The position numbers and the translations under genes were made by a program. Shown here in pieces: positions 23,290-35,600 of a stretch of DNA of 64,000 nt (within the stretch, counting starts at the first letter, position 1; the number at the start of each line of letters is the position of its first letter). The stretch spans positions 492,832,571 to 492,896,570 of the forward strand of contig VDFB02270651.1 of the NCBI GenBank assembly GCA_007258455.2. Direction: 5' to 3'. The stretch comes from Sequoia sempervirens. Taxonomy: Eukaryota > Streptophyta > Pinopsida > Cupressales > Cupressaceae. A model generated the notes under the pieces. It had not been told where the DNA came from, did not search any database, and saw only the letters and a list, made by a program, of their open reading frames with translations.

Positions 23290-24430
23290 CTTTCCCAATT
23301 TAGTTGCAATTTCCACTTCTTTAACACCAGAACATCTTGTTTCGTGACCAATTTATACACGATTAACACCTAGACATCCATTTTAAGAACTACATCTAAC
23401 CGCCTTACCTCTACATCATTCTTCTCCATGTGGTCCTTGTGTTCAGTTAAAATCCTTTTAGACTTACCAAGCTAGTGATATGCTTCTTTGCATTTACCAA
23501 TTGCATCTCTCATCATTTCTTCACCCTGCTACACCAAATGTGCTATCGATTCTTTAAATTTTTTTATCTTATGCTTTAATCCTTAAATTGCATCCACTTG
23601 CTCTTTAGAAATCTATATTGGATTTGGTGGCAATTCAGTCAATGACTGACTTGGTTGAGATACTGCTCCGATGAAATTCTCCAAGCGAGCAATCCTCTCT
23701 TTTAGTTCATTTTTCTTCTATTTGTCCTTTCTCATCCAAGCAACAATTTCTTCTAAGTTCATTCTCATTTCCTCCAACTCCTACTCCCATGAGGAATGTA
23801 CTAGGATGATAGTGGTAACTTGGTAATCCCTAGCTGTCACTTCATGCTTATCATTTTCTCCCACCAAAGTGTCTATTTGAAGAGTTTTCCCTCTATTTGA
23901 ATTCTGCTTGACAACATGCTTGACCCTTGCTTTGGATTTAGGCTTAGGGGTGTCCATCTCTTGAATTATATTCTTAAAATCTAGAGGCACCAATTCTACC
24001 TCCAACAATGGGGAAATTGTCGAACTAACTAGTCATGTATTTTTCATTTGGCCTCACCTCTTCTTGTCTCTATTCTTTCCAATCAGATCACTCAGGAACC
24101 TCTTCCATCAACACTTCACTGTCATTTGTTGCAACTTATGAGTCTTTTATCCCACTTTCTCTCAATGGCAAGGATTCTGGATTTCCCCAATTCTATTCGT
24201 ACACTTTTCCTTCTTTGAGTCCTGTATCCTCTTCCCCTTTCTTTTCCTTTCCAATGTCACCTCCTGGAGTTGATTGCTCCCATTTCCTTGAGGCATCAAG
24301 ATTTCCACTATTCTTGACTCTTCATTTAGGGTTTGAGAAGACTCCATTTCTTTACTTACATTTGGACCTATTCCATGACCTTGAGGTTTTTTAGCAATAG
24401 TCCTAGTTTATACTTGTTGATGATGACCTT
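23290..24430 (-). pseudogene. Retroelement ORF relic with charged coiled-coil-like parts (unrecognised)
   Basis: Read on the minus strand, about 24400-23300 keeps long open stretches with protein-like composition: a hydrophilic part (EVTLERKRKGKRIQD), then LVPLDFKNIIQEMDTPKPKS, then a heptad-like part (LKERIARLENFIGA). Several in-frame stops interrupt it. It lies just upstream (minus sense) of the LTR-like segment at 22204-23240, the same position the Tat ORF2 has before its LTR. That suggests a 3'-terminal retroelement ORF, but no homology was shown. Confidence 0.35.
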
Positions 24431-25880
24431 CAATCACATTATGTCATGTCCCTCAAAATTGTAATACCACATATGAAATATTAAAATTCAAATAACAAAG
24501 TTAAATGAATATTAAAATATAAATATAATTCATCACAATTTAAATATTATAATTATAATTATCATAGATAACATTATACTTATAATACGAATATCATAGT
24601 ATGAAATAGAAGAATTAATATTAGTAATTATAAATATCATAATATTCACAAGCATATAATTAATACAATAATCGTAACAAATTTATGTACATATATATTC
24701 AAAAATCATTAATATAATTATAATCACTCTAGGTCATATTATAATTATCATACCATTATCATAATTAAGAAGAATCATCAATATTATTTGTAAGTGTCAC
24801 AATAAATAAGTGTTTATACAAAACCAAATACTATGATAAACCCCATAAGACTAATCAACGATCTCTAGCAAGACTTTATTAGGAGTTAATAAAATAATAA
24901 AAAGAATATAATACACATCAAAAATAAAATAATAAAATGAATATAATCTGAGATATCATTATAATTATAATTATTAGTAATAACATTATAATTATAAATA
25001 TAGTTCAATGTATACATTATTCAGTTTATGATTATGTTAAAATAATAAAAGTTAGAGCCTTAAAAAGACAACGATCACTATCTTAAAGGTCAGTGATCAT
25101 TGATTAGACATTTAAGAAGGATTATCATTAGTTAGGATCTTGACCAAATGATGCACCCAAAAACCATTGATCAAACTCCTTCAAAGGACAAGCGATCAAG
25201 TAAAATCCATGACCCTCCACATCATCAGGTATTTTAGGGAGGTTTCTACAGAACCAAAAGACATCATCACTGGCTAGGAAAGAGTGAGTCTACACATCAG
25301 TGGATAGACAAGAGTTTGCAAATTGATCATTATCACTGGCATGTGTTATTTATTATGAGTAGAGATAACATGGTGATGCTTTAGGGTGTTAAGTAATATT
25401 TGAAGTATGGTATTATTTATGATATTATTGCCAATTGTTATTATTAATATTCTTATCTATATTACTCATGGATAATAACTTGTGACATTTTATTGATACT
25501 GTTTATTGATGTTAGGGATGATAATTTTAATGTTATATGTATTATTGTTGATATCAATTATTCATTTAAATGTTATTTAGAAAGAATGATCCATGTGTGA
25601 TATTATTAGTCCTTATTAAGTCTGCTGATATATTTATTTAGGAATTACATCATTGTGTTTATACCTTCACCATGGTGGGAAAAAGGGGAATTACCAAGAG
25701 GGTATATCAAGGGGCCCTCTTCTAGATACGCCACCCATATAAGGGGACAAGATGAGTCCACATGGGCCAAAGGGGTATTGTCGTTGTCTCAACAGGTATT
25801 GCCTTTGGATCTAGACCTGAGTTGAGACACCAAGATACCTTTTACAACTCCTAACCACCCATCATGTAATGAGTTTGATA
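24431..25880. other. Very AT-rich non-coding DNA
   Basis: About 24450-25050 is dominated by ATAATTATAATT-type low-complexity sequence. About 25050-25330 has scattered CGATCACT/AGTGATCA half-sites. About 25650-25870 is more GC-rich but has no coding signature. I see no gene. Confidence 0.5.
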
Positions 25881-25884
25881 GAGC

Positions 25885-26234
25885 CTTAACATTAGAATTT
25901 CCAGCAATTCAGTTCTTCATTCAACCACCTTCTAGATTTCTAGGTGCACACATTCTGTTTTACAATTTTTTGTTTCATTTCAATCACTTTCTAGGTCATT
26001 TAGTGTTAGTTTGCATTCAATTAGGGTATTGCATTTCATTGTCTTGTCCAAGTCTAAACTTGGTGGTGAACCCCTTATTAGATCATATTCAAACCCTAGG
26101 AAAACCTTAGCAAGATCTCTTTCTCCCTTGCATTGAGTTCTCAAGGATTATCCTTGAATGAAATTAGAAAAATGGGTATGATCTATGTACAAAACCATAT
26201 GATAACATTCCATAACCAATTTTTCACCATTTCA
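25885..26234 (+). repeat. LTR 3' end (LTR0) of the gag-protease unit
   Basis: The sequence from about 25895 to 26220 matches 33100-33420 and 44720-45060 closely (for example AAACTTGGTGGTGAACCCC). It ends TTTCA at 26234 and is followed, after three T bases, by TGGTGAAC from 26238, the same arrangement as at 34299 and 45945. Its 5' part is missing or too diverged to recognise. Confidence 0.6.
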
Positions 26235-26516
26235 TTTTGGTGAACCTGCATTTAGAACACTAAATTTCTGATTTGGAGTGCATTTTCATCCTAGCTCTTG
26301 CTTGCATTAACATTGCATTAGGATTTGTATTGGTTAATGCGTATTCTAGGGTTTCAAATTTTGCATTAGTGAAAGCTCATATAGATTGAATTTTTGCATC
26401 CAATTTTATTAAAAATCAATCAAATTTTGTATTTGTATCTCAAACCTAGACTAGAAAACATAAAAAACATAAAACTCAATTGAAAAATTCTATTTTTTTT
26501 GAAAAAAATCATCCCT

Positions 26517-26551
26517 AGGACTCATTCGCCACCCTGGGCGAATCGATCCCT
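26517..26551. promoter_or_regulatory. CATTCGCC dyad in the leader of the gag-protease unit
   Basis: AGGACTCATTCGCC (26517-26530) and GGGCGAATCGATCCCT (26536-26551) form a dyad with a 5-base loop about 280 bp after the LTR end, in the untranslated leader. A weaker dyad sits at the matching place in the second unit (34746-34776 and its copy near 46386-46416). Confidence 0.6.
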
Positions 26552-26735
26552 CTACACATTTTGCATTGCATTTTTTGGCATTTAGAATTCAGTTTCTAAG
26601 TTTCTATTTGTTGTTATTTATTTTTTGTTTCAGTTTCCATAATTTTTGTTGCAAGCATTTCATTATATTTGCATTCACATTGCATTTAGTAGCCCTTGTA
26701 TGAGTATTTTGTGCCCTATTGCTAATACCGTAGTG

Positions 26736-28385
26736 AGACAAAGTTCGAGACTCATGTCATCCCAAGATAGCACAATCATTATGGATCTTGGGTTGTCAAG
26801 CTCTTTCACTCCTAGTATTGACATTAGTACATTAGGTATGGATAATACCCTTAGCAACTCTTTGCTTCAAGTAGTATGCAAGTTGACACAAGGAATGATA
26901 GTATCCCACAAGAAGGCATAATTCACATTCATGAGGACCTAGCACACCTACAACATCAAGTGAAAAATGACAACATTCCAACTACTACCATCCCTACTAT
27001 AGATAAAATTCACCAAATGCTTGACAGTGAAGGACTTGACCTTGTGAAAAACATAATTCAAATATGTGGAAAACATCTCACCTCAACCACCAGTTGTCAT
27101 TTACCAACAAGCAATGTTACAAGACAAGGAGAAACTCAAATTCCTCCTACCACAACAATAGTCTCAATACCTACCTATACCACTCCTCAAGTCACAACAA
27201 CAATGCAACAAGTTAGTAGTGTGATTCCTTCCCTGGGTATTCCTACTAGCATCCCTAGTTCCTATGTGGCATCACAAGTTATATCTCCTACCACCTTACC
27301 ACCTATAAGCATCCCATTCATTTTTCCTATGAACACATACACTCCCTCCCCACTTTCACTTCCCTCTCATAACACAAGTAATGATATATCATAGCTCAAC
27401 TTTTCCAAACCGTTTCATCCCTCCAAAAATAAATTACCACCATCAACCACAATCAAAATGGTCCACCTACATATTATGTCAAAATAGTCCATTTTCCATG
27501 GAGATATTGCAAACACCGATGCAACAAGGTATAGAGGTGCCTAGATTTGAGAAGTATGGGGGGAAGGGAGATTCTTCTAACCATGTTAATGGTTATACTA
27601 CCTTATGTAGTGACTTTATCCTATATGATAAACTTTTGGCAAAGCTTTTTCCTAGATCCTTGAAAGACACCACCTTGGAATGGTTTTCCTCTTTACTGAA
27701 CAACTCAATCCATTCATTCAATGAACTTGTTGAGGAATTTTTCAACCACTACCAAGTCCATAATAATCCTATAACGACCTTGGCTGATTTGATGAGATGT
27801 AAGCAAAAATAAGAAGAAAAGATAATTGACTTTATCTCACGCTATCAATCACTTTATTCCCAAATCGATGTCAAGGTCCCCGACCCTCATCTCCAAAATA
27901 TGTTTGTAGAAAATTTACAAAGTAAAATTCAAGACAAGCTCACCATGATGAAACTCCCATCCTTCATGCACTTGTGTATTGCCCTCTGTGATTATCGAAA
28001 CTCGGTTAGTAGTCGAGATATAAAGTCCACTTCTAGCTGAATTGAGAAATCCAAGCCCGCAAACCCAAACAATTCCCAACCGTTTAGAGGACAAAACAAA
28101 GGGTTCCTCCAATTCAATCCCCCTTAACAAACAACTCAAAATGTCAATTATCAAGTAGCTATTGTTAAAGCCTTGATACCCTTTAGCTATGGAGACCCGA
28201 AAAGACAATTCACTCCCTTACCCGATGCCCTTCATAACACAATGTCCCAACTTTTAGACCAGCAAATGATCACCTTGCCTCTCATCAAAACACTTGATCC
28301 TAATAAACCTTTACCCTCGAGCTTTAAATCAAATGCTTTTGCCACTATTGCGAACGAAATGGACATGACACAAAAATTGTAAGCG
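26736..28385 (+). pseudogene. gag: gag of non-autonomous Ty3-like unit
   Basis: A likely start is ATG 26736 (MSSQDSTIIMDLG). Frames change near 26870 and 27380, and stops occur at 27810-27812 and about 28038. The capsid core is clear: VPRFEKYGGKGDSSNHVNGY, then LKDTTLEWFSSLL and FNELVEEFFNHYQVHNN, a standard retrotransposon gag pattern. A zinc knuckle CHYCERNGHDTK is seen near 28337-28372, reached by a one-base shift, and its last Cys needs a second one-base shift in the A-run near 28375. The gene is dead in this copy. The sequence between the core and the knuckle is Pro/Asn-rich. Confidence 0.75.
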
Positions 28386-28398
28386 TCTTAAACATCTC

Positions 28399-29301
28399 AT
28401 GCAAGACCTCATTGATTCCAGTTGTCTTTCCATTGGAGGTGTTAATGATCAAGGAAATAAGTTTGTTTGCCCTCCTAACCAAAACTTGCATATTTTCACC
28501 AACCCCATGCCAAAACATAATATTTCATTTGTCAAAGTTGGTGAAACTACAAAGAATGATGTGGTGAATGTTGATACAGATGATGACAACAATGATATTG
28601 TTCAACACGATCATATTGATAATGATCCTATGGATGAGATGGTAGGGGTGATAGATGTCATCCCTCGTAAGGGCCGACCTAAAAATTACCTTGACATTGC
28701 TTTCTCCTCTAAGGATATACTTAAACATGCACTCGATGGTCCTCTCTACATAGCCATCTGTATCTATGACAAGCCCACTAATGGGATATTAATAGATCCC
28801 TCTTGTGGAGAGAACATGATCACTGAGGAATTCATATTGTTGCATGAACTCTATCAAGATCTATACGATAAACCGAAAGCATGGATCAAGAAACATAATG
28901 GTTTTGCTTGCCTTACAATAGGATCGATCACCTTACCATTGCAAATAGGACCAAAAACATTAGATGTCACATTCTCCTTCATCCTGCAGTCAGACCAATT
29001 TCATGTGAAGCTAGGCCACCCATGGCTTCGCTCCATGAAATTTGTCACTTTGATTGTACATAAATGCTTAAAGTTTCCCTTTGACAATGAAGTATTCACC
29101 GTTCACCATAGTGGCTTCAACCCTTTGTCATCTAAAGGAAAATTTTCCTTAGATGCCTTTTGGCTAGAGCCCATGGAACATATAATTAAAACCACAAGAA
29201 GATTTATTTTTCCTATCTTACCAAAAATTCAAAGCAAACAAAATAGACAAACTATCCCTCTGAAACATTTCCCCATCCACCTCCGAACGTACCACCCTTG
29301 A
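28399..29301 (+). pseudogene. Retropepsin-like protease ORF of the non-autonomous unit
   Basis: The open frame of 300 codons follows the gag zinc knuckle after a frameshift. An acidic Asp-rich linker (about residues 50-75) precedes the protease fold: GRPKNYLDIAF, a catalytic-loop equivalent NGILIDPSCGENMI (DPS in place of DTG/DSG), a CLTIGSITLPLQIGPKTLDV strand pair and FHVKLGHPWLRSMK, typical of plant Ty3 proteases. It stops at 29299-29301. No RT, RNase H or integrase follows before the LTR at 31640, so this unit would need enzymes supplied in trans. The start at 28399 is only the first ATG after the break. Confidence 0.7.
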
Positions 29302-30000
29302 GAAAACCATGATTGAACCTAAACAAGACCCAGACAACCAAGACCAACCTAAAATAGAACCATCACCTACATCCTACAAATGACCAATAAATAATGAAAC
29401 CAACCCCACCACACCTCCCTGAATAAAACAAGTTTACAAAGTCAAAGAAAAAGTGGTTGAAAAACCTCCTGTGGTTTCTTTCATTCCTCCCCTTAGGGAA
29501 GAAAAGAAACCTATGGTTGATCAACCCGCTCCTCACAAACACAACTTGGAAACAAAACCAAAAGAAACAGAGGTGCTAGAGAGCATAGGTGTAGACGTCA
29601 TGCCCTTGCTCACAGGTACATGAAGAATTAAACAAATAAAATCAAGATAAAAACTTGACTAAAGCAATGCATGATGACTCTACCCTTGCCCTGAAACAAG
29701 ACAATTCAAAACAACCTCCACAACAAGTGTTGAACCCTTCCATGGACATTATCCTTCGACCTCCTGTTGTGATTAACTTAGATGATGATGACGAGGTTGC
29801 TAAAATTGACAAAGAGGTGCATAATGAATTAAATACATTATTTTCCTCTTCAATGAGCTTAAATGACAAATCTCCTATAAAGAGTGTTAAACTTGGTGCT
29901 TCTCCTAGTTCAACACTTGCTCTTGTCCCTTTGGCTAGTTGCACATCTTTGGTATACAATGAACATGATTGGGAGGCAGATGACTTGCTCATAGGTTGAA
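29302..30000 (+). pseudogene. C-terminal tail of the gag-protease polyprotein
   Basis: Pro/Lys/Glu-rich coding relic. The last part is open from about 29655 to 29997 and ends with LVYNEHDWEADDLLIG. A related C-terminus (TEQDWDVDDLI, about 36205-36237) closes the coding part of the second unit, so both units share the same polyprotein end. Confidence 0.5.
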
Positions 30001-30163
30001 TTGCTTGTGCCTTACTAGTCTTTTTCATTTTCTTTTGTGTGATTGCATGTGTGTGATGTGATCCCATGTGATGTTTTGTTCAATGTTCTCTCTCTTTTTG
30101 ACATTCATCTTTTTGTACCTTCATTCTTCTCTATGTCATACAGATTTTTGCTTGGTATCTTTA

Positions 30164-30357
30164 TCTTTTTTCATTTTGTCTTGTGTTTTCCTTTTGGGGA
30201 TGACGCAAGGCATCGAGACATTCATGTCTCTTCCATGTTGACCCAAAAGCTTTTATTTCATATTTATCTTTTTTTTCATTTTGTCTTGTGTTTTCCTTTT
30301 GGGGATGATGCAAGGCGTCGAGACATTCATGTCTCTTCCATGTTGACCCAAAAGGTT
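30164..30357 (+). repeat. Two tandem 105-bp repeats
   Basis: CATTTTGTCTTGTGTTTTCC starts at 30172 and again at 30277, and the following about 85 bp are nearly identical (GGGGATGAYGCAAGGC, then a GAGACATTCATGTCTC palindrome). Single copies of the same sequence occur at about 36415-36500 and 48057-48140, so a local duplication happened in this unit only. Confidence 0.75.
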
Positions 30358-32048
30358 TTCCTTTTTTTTCACTCTCTTTGTGTCATTCTTCTAGTTCTAT
30401 GTGTATTTGGGGGATGATGAAAACTTCATGCTCTCTAAAAACATTACAACAAGAACATACTGACCCTAAATCCATATATCCCTTATGTGTTTGGTGTTTT
30501 CATTTTGGGGGAAACCCCTCTCTTTTCCTTTTCTCGTACATGACACAACTTTACTCAGAAACATATGACTTGGCATAGGGCTTTCCAAGTTGGCTCTCAT
30601 GTTTTCTTTATTGTTTGCATTTATCAATGGCTACTTTAAAGTAATTGCTCACAGTATGGTGTTTAGCAGTTTGTTTAAAGTGGGGGCATACATTGGCATT
30701 ATTCTTTTGCATTTTTCTTATGGTTCATAGTGCAGTCTTCTTACTTTGTATGATTTGTTTTTCGCTTTGTGGATGATATTGGGTGTGATGTCCTTTAGGA
30801 GTGTGATCTATCTTAGCATATTACATTCCTCTTAGCGGCTTGATGCAATACACTGCATCCCCTAAGTTGTGAATCTTTTATACTTTGATCAATCCTCTCT
30901 TGGAGACATTAGGCACAATGTTCCCTAAGTTAAAGACCCCATGTGAACTAAGAAAGACTCCTTTGAACATTCTTTGCATTTTTCATTTGTTGTTATATGG
31001 CCACCTTGAATAACATATCTTGCATTCCTGTAGAGCCCTCGTGTTTTTTCATGAGATCCAAGCATATGAAGTTTTGCTTGCCTCATGAAGCTTGAAAATC
31101 AGTTTTGTGTGGCACCTTATCAAAGTTATTAGGAGGTATAACTTTGGTATGGTTTGAGCGAGAAGCCTGACCGAGGCATGACTTTCCCCATAGCCACTTA
31201 CATGTGTGTGTGAGTGCATACCAGCCATGAGTGTATGTTTCCCACCTTTTAGGCCTTCTCATCCAGTGGACAACTTGAAGTTTTGTCGCCTCAGAGTGAG
31301 TATGCATTTTCTGGACAAACTGCCAAGATCTGATCCACATCGTGATGGACAAATGGTTGAAGCTTGATCTGATCTTTTTAATTTTTCCTTTTTCCTTATC
31401 TTTGATAGTGCGTAATTATGCCTTGTTGTTTCTCTCTATCATTCTCATGTGTGTTCCTTTGTGCCTATGTTAGTTTTCCATAGGACCTTGGTCCTGGGGA
31501 CTTGTGCACCCCACTTGGTCACGATTGTCCTATCTTTCTGACATTGGTACATTTGAACCCCCCTTGATTGTTATGGCATTTGGTCTACTTTAGTGTGAGT
31601 TGGAAGCAAGTTCCTCCTCTCACTAAAGTGGGGGCTAGATGTAATGATGGAAAAAGGTCCCCTTAACTTGGCCTTGATTTATTGTTGTAATATGCCTAAC
31701 ATATTCACATTAGGTCTTGGGACCTTTTGAACTAAATAGATTAAATGTTACCTTACTTAAGTGTTTTGAAGTGTTGTAACTCACTTTGACACTTTTTTAA
31801 GGTCTTGTTAATGAATCATAGCTAAATAACATCTTTTTAACTTAATCTTTCCTTATTTCAAAGTGTTGTAAAGTGTTGTAACACACTTTCACACTTTTCT
31901 AGGCTTATCATTAATAATTGGGCTTTATGATGCTTTAATTAGCCCCATTTTGCATCTACAAGCCTTATTTATGTGTATTTTTGAGGATAATCCTGAAAAA
32001 AGCATTTAAAACACCAAAATCTTGAAAACCAGCCTCAAATTCCTAAGG

Positions 32049-32125
32049 TGGGACTCATTCGCCATTCTGGGTGAATGCGTCCTCTTAGGTGGGACCCATT
32101 CTCCCAGTGTGGCGAATGAGTCCCA
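32049..32125. promoter_or_regulatory. CATTCGCC palindrome array of LTR A, copy 1
   Basis: Half-sites lie at 32049-32063, 32069-32084, 32090-32104 and 32111-32125 in alternating orientation (TGGGACTCATTCGCC and GGCGAATGAGTCCCA types). The array ends 106 bp before the TATA box at 32232. Weaker dyads of the same type lie downstream in the transcribed part (about 32920-32950, 33034-33065 and 33906-33938). Confidence 0.75.
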
Positions 32126-32231
32126 TTTAGCTCAAAATCAAATTTAATTTAAATCTTTGGTGGGATTTTATTCTCCAAGATCCAATGTCAGCTTGTAGTG
32201 TTGTAATTTTGGGAATTCTTGCATAATTGAG

Positions 32232-32238
32232 TATAAAT
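32232..32238 (+). promoter_or_regulatory. TATA box of LTR A, copy 1
   Basis: GAGTATAAATACAAG is a strong TATA context, with the U5-like transcribed region following. The equivalent in the second copy starts at 43860. Confidence 0.6.
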
Positions 32239-35045
32239 ACAAGTTTCTTTCATTCATTTCTCACCTAGCAAGTTGAATGAGCATCCTTATAGAAAATTTG
32301 AGTTCAAAAGAGTATTCAAGAGCATTCCAGAACATTTAAGGGAAAATTATTCAGCATTTTAGAGCATTCTTCAAGCATCAATCATCATGTCAAAGATCTC
32401 TTGCATCATGTTTTTTATTATTCTAACAATTATGGTGTAGGGTTTTGTGATTCAAGCAAGCATTATATTCAAGATCTGTCTCCTTCAAGCTAGAGTCAAG
32501 AGACACATCCATTGTAGCCATTTCAAGCATACTTTGTAGCACCTTATTATTAGGGTTTGGTGAGTTGTAGCATCATATCTTGATCATTCATCATTTTTCC
32601 TTTCATGTTTGATTTCATTTCAAGGATTGATTTCCAACAAGGGGCTTGACCAAGGAAAACCCCAATCCAATAACTGCCCAAAATTTTTCCCTCTCCTTTG
32701 TGTGTGATTTGCAGGGCTAGGTTGCATATTTCCTAAGGAGTGAGATTGAAGAAGTGTTGCAAAGCATCCAAATTTTTCAAAGTTATCATCAAGTGTTGAA
32801 GAGCCTTGGAGATCATCTATAGGTCACAAATTGTTGTTTCAGATATGGAAACCAATCAGGAAGAGCAAAGCAGACTAAGAGTACATAATCAACTTTTGAA
32901 GCTTCAGAAAAGCCTAACTAGATTGATTCACCACTTCTAGTGAATGAGTTGCAGTTCCAGTCATTTTTTAGGACTTTGCAGATTCTGATAGCCTTTTGCA
33001 CAAAACCTATTCCGACACAGTTTCCTAGAAACAAGACTGATTCACCCAGCTTGGAAAATGAGTCCCAGCCAACCTTAATAGCAAAATTTCTAGCAATTCA
33101 AACCTTCATTTAGCCACCTTCTAGATTTCCAGGTGCACACATTCTGTTTTATAGTTTTCTATTTCATTTCAATCACTTTCTAGGTCATTTAGTATTAGTT
33201 TGCATTCAATTAGGGTATTGCATTTCATTGTATTGTCCAAGTCTAAACTTGGTGGTGAACCCCTTATTAGATAATATTCAAACCCTAGGACATCCCTTAG
33301 CAAGATCTCTTTCTCACTTGCATTGAGATTTCAAGGGTTATCCTTGAATTAAATTGGAAAATTGGGTATACTCTATGTCCAAAACCATATGATAGCATTC
33401 CATAACCACTTTTTCACTATTTTAGTAGGTTTCATGATCCATTCAAGCATTCAAAGCACTATTTCAAGCAAGATTCAAAGTTTAAGATCCACATCCATTG
33501 AAGCCATTTCATGGAAGTTGCAGATCTATATTCTAAGTTTTATTCAAGGGTTTGTTGAGTGGTAACATAGCTTTGTTTATTCTTCATTCCCTCGTTCACG
33601 CTTTTATTCATTTCAAGGCTTGATTACCAAAATGGGGTTTAACAAGGCAAACCTCCATTCACCAAAAACAAACAATTTTTCCATCTCATGTTTTTTTTTA
33701 AGATCTAGGTGGAAGAAAGCTTGAAGATCTGTTGAAGAGAAAATTTGAAGAAGTTGAAAAAGTTACAAAAGTTGTCATAAAAGTTGTCATCTCACTAAAA
33801 CTCATCTACATAAATTATTTCATACTTTTCGATACTGAAACTTGAAGAATTTGGAAGTGTAGAGATAGAACCAGAGGCTCCCAAAAGTTGCAGAAAAACC
33901 CTAACAAAGGACCCCTTCACCCCTGAGCGAATGATTCTTAGACTAGCTTCAGAAACTGACTTTTGGTGAAAGGTACATTTGGATTTTCCCTTCTTTGATC
34001 TGCAATTTGATTGTAGGTTCTGTGAGTATTGAGTTTAAAATTGTTGTTTCAAGTGTTAGATTGCATTTTGGTGTTAGTTTACTATTTTTTATTTTTCTCC
34101 CCAAAGTGTTGTTTGACCTTGACCCCCATCCTTTGGTCATAAGGAAATCTGAAGATTCCCATTTTGGATTGATTCACCTAGAGGTTGATAATCAATTCAT
34201 TTTGTGGATCTCATTTCATAATGAAATAAAGGATAATAGTTCTATCTATTACCATTTTGGTGAACCCCTTTCTCTCTCAACCTATCTTTCGTTGTTTCAT
34301 TTTGGTGAACTCGACATTTGAGCATTCTATCTTTCTAATTTGGGAGTCTATTTCAGTCCTAGATCTATATTTTGCATTCATTTGCATTGCATTGCATTGA
34401 ATTGAATCTTATTTAGGGTTGCTTAAATTACAATTTTTTTGCCTCTCATTTAGGGTTCTAGGATTACATTTTTGCATTCTTTAAATATGAAAAATACAAA
34501 AAAAATAGTCATTTTGCAAATCATTTACATAATATTGCATCATCATTAATTCACATTACAAAATTGAATCCAAATTGCATATCAAATTAGGTCTCCTAGT
34601 TTTTCATTTAGCATTATTTTGCATTTGCATTTAGATCTAAATTTATAGAAATGTAAAATTGTAACCACCTATCTCAGTACATAATTTGAAAACCATAAGA
34701 ATCAACTCATAAATTTATAAATTCATTTTTCAAAACCCTTAGCTAGGAGCCATTTTCCAATGGGCAAATAAGTCCCTAATTAGGGTTTTTTCCTACATTT
34801 TTGGGCATTAAAATCTTTGTTTCTATATTTTGTTATCATGCATCTAGTTGTTACAATTTGCAGAATTTTTGTTATAAAAAATTTATCATATTAAGCTTCA
34901 TTCATAAAATTAGTGCATTGTGTGAAGTCAAAATTGCATTTACAAGACATCATTTTTAGGTTTTTGCATAGCATAATCAGAAAATTATCTTGTTATCAAT
35001 CTAAAAATTTGAGAATTACCTTACATTTCAATTCATCCTTTCATA

Positions 35046-35576
35046 ATGGACATGTGCATTGGTAATCTATGGTATTCTTTAACATATTTAGTTGATGTTT
35101 CAAGCTATTTTTTTAGCAATGATCCTAATGCAATAGAACCCAATCATGCTCAATTAACTCCTGATGAATGTTCTCATGAAATTGACATCATAGGAGAAGA
35201 TGATGATAGCATGCATGAATTCATAAACACTTTCCTTAACAACCTTGAGAACAATGCATCATTTTGCCCTTCCATGCAACAACCAATACCTCTTACAATC
35301 CCACAACTTGAGATGTTTGGTCTTTTACATCTTGAAATTGAGTCACAAACCAAGCCTAAACCTCCAACCATGAGTGAACCTAGTTCCTCTAACCAAGATC
35401 ATACCTATCCATCTTATGTTAATAAAGTGATCAACACACCCATCAACCTAGAAGAAACTTATGGCCAAGGCTTTAAGATCTTAACTAAGAAAGGATGTGA
35501 CATAAATAATGAGCATGGGATTCATAAGTTGTTACATGAAATCCAAATTGAAGATACTAAAGGACTAGGATATTAA
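35046..35576 (+). CDS. Non-autonomous unit ORF1, copy 1 (G-patch-like C-terminus)
   Basis: 176 codons from ATG 35046 to TAA 35574-35576, about 750 bp after the LTR A end. The N-terminus is acidic. The C-terminus has ETYGQGFKILTKKG and then TKGLGY about 25 residues later, which recalls the G-patch linker of some plant Ty3 polyproteins; that is a resemblance only. The copy at 46688 keeps the same length with about 18 base differences, at least 11 of them changing an amino acid, which fits relaxed constraint. The next ORF is in the same frame 24 bp downstream, and both copies share the separating stop. It has no enzymatic motif. Confidence 0.5.
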   Translation: MDMCIGNLWYSLTYLVDVSSYFFSNDPNAIEPNHAQLTPDECSHEIDIIGEDDDSMHEFINTFLNNLENNASFCPSMQQPIPLTIPQLEMFGLLHLEIESQTKPKPPTMSEPSSSNQDHTYPSYVNKVINTPINLEETYGQGFKILTKKGCDINNEHGIHKLLHEIQIEDTKGLGY

Positions 35577-35600
35577 GATCCTTCCCCCCCCACATCTTCT

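Larger units (their letters stand above)
31640..34299 (+). repeat. LTR A (2660 bp), copy 1
   Basis: Preceded by a purine-rich tract, ACTAAAGTGGGGGCTAGA, and starts TGTAATGATGG. It ends GTTGTTTCA and is followed by TTT and TGGTGAACTCGAC, a likely primer site at 34303. It has a palindrome array at 32049-32125 and a TATA box (TATAAAT) at 32232. The part up to about 33417 resembles LTR0 and the minus-strand LTRs. From about 33424 to 34299 it follows LTR B, so it looks like a mosaic of two LTR types. Confidence 0.7.

Noticed and set aside
24035..24394. Plus-strand 119-codon frame
   Set aside because: Antisense of a hydrophilic minus-strand relic; Ser/Phe-rich composition is the expected shadow.
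30043..30417. Plus-strand 124-codon frame
   Set aside because: It runs through the 105-bp tandem repeat and has repeat-derived composition; the sequence is untranslated 3' DNA of an LTR element.
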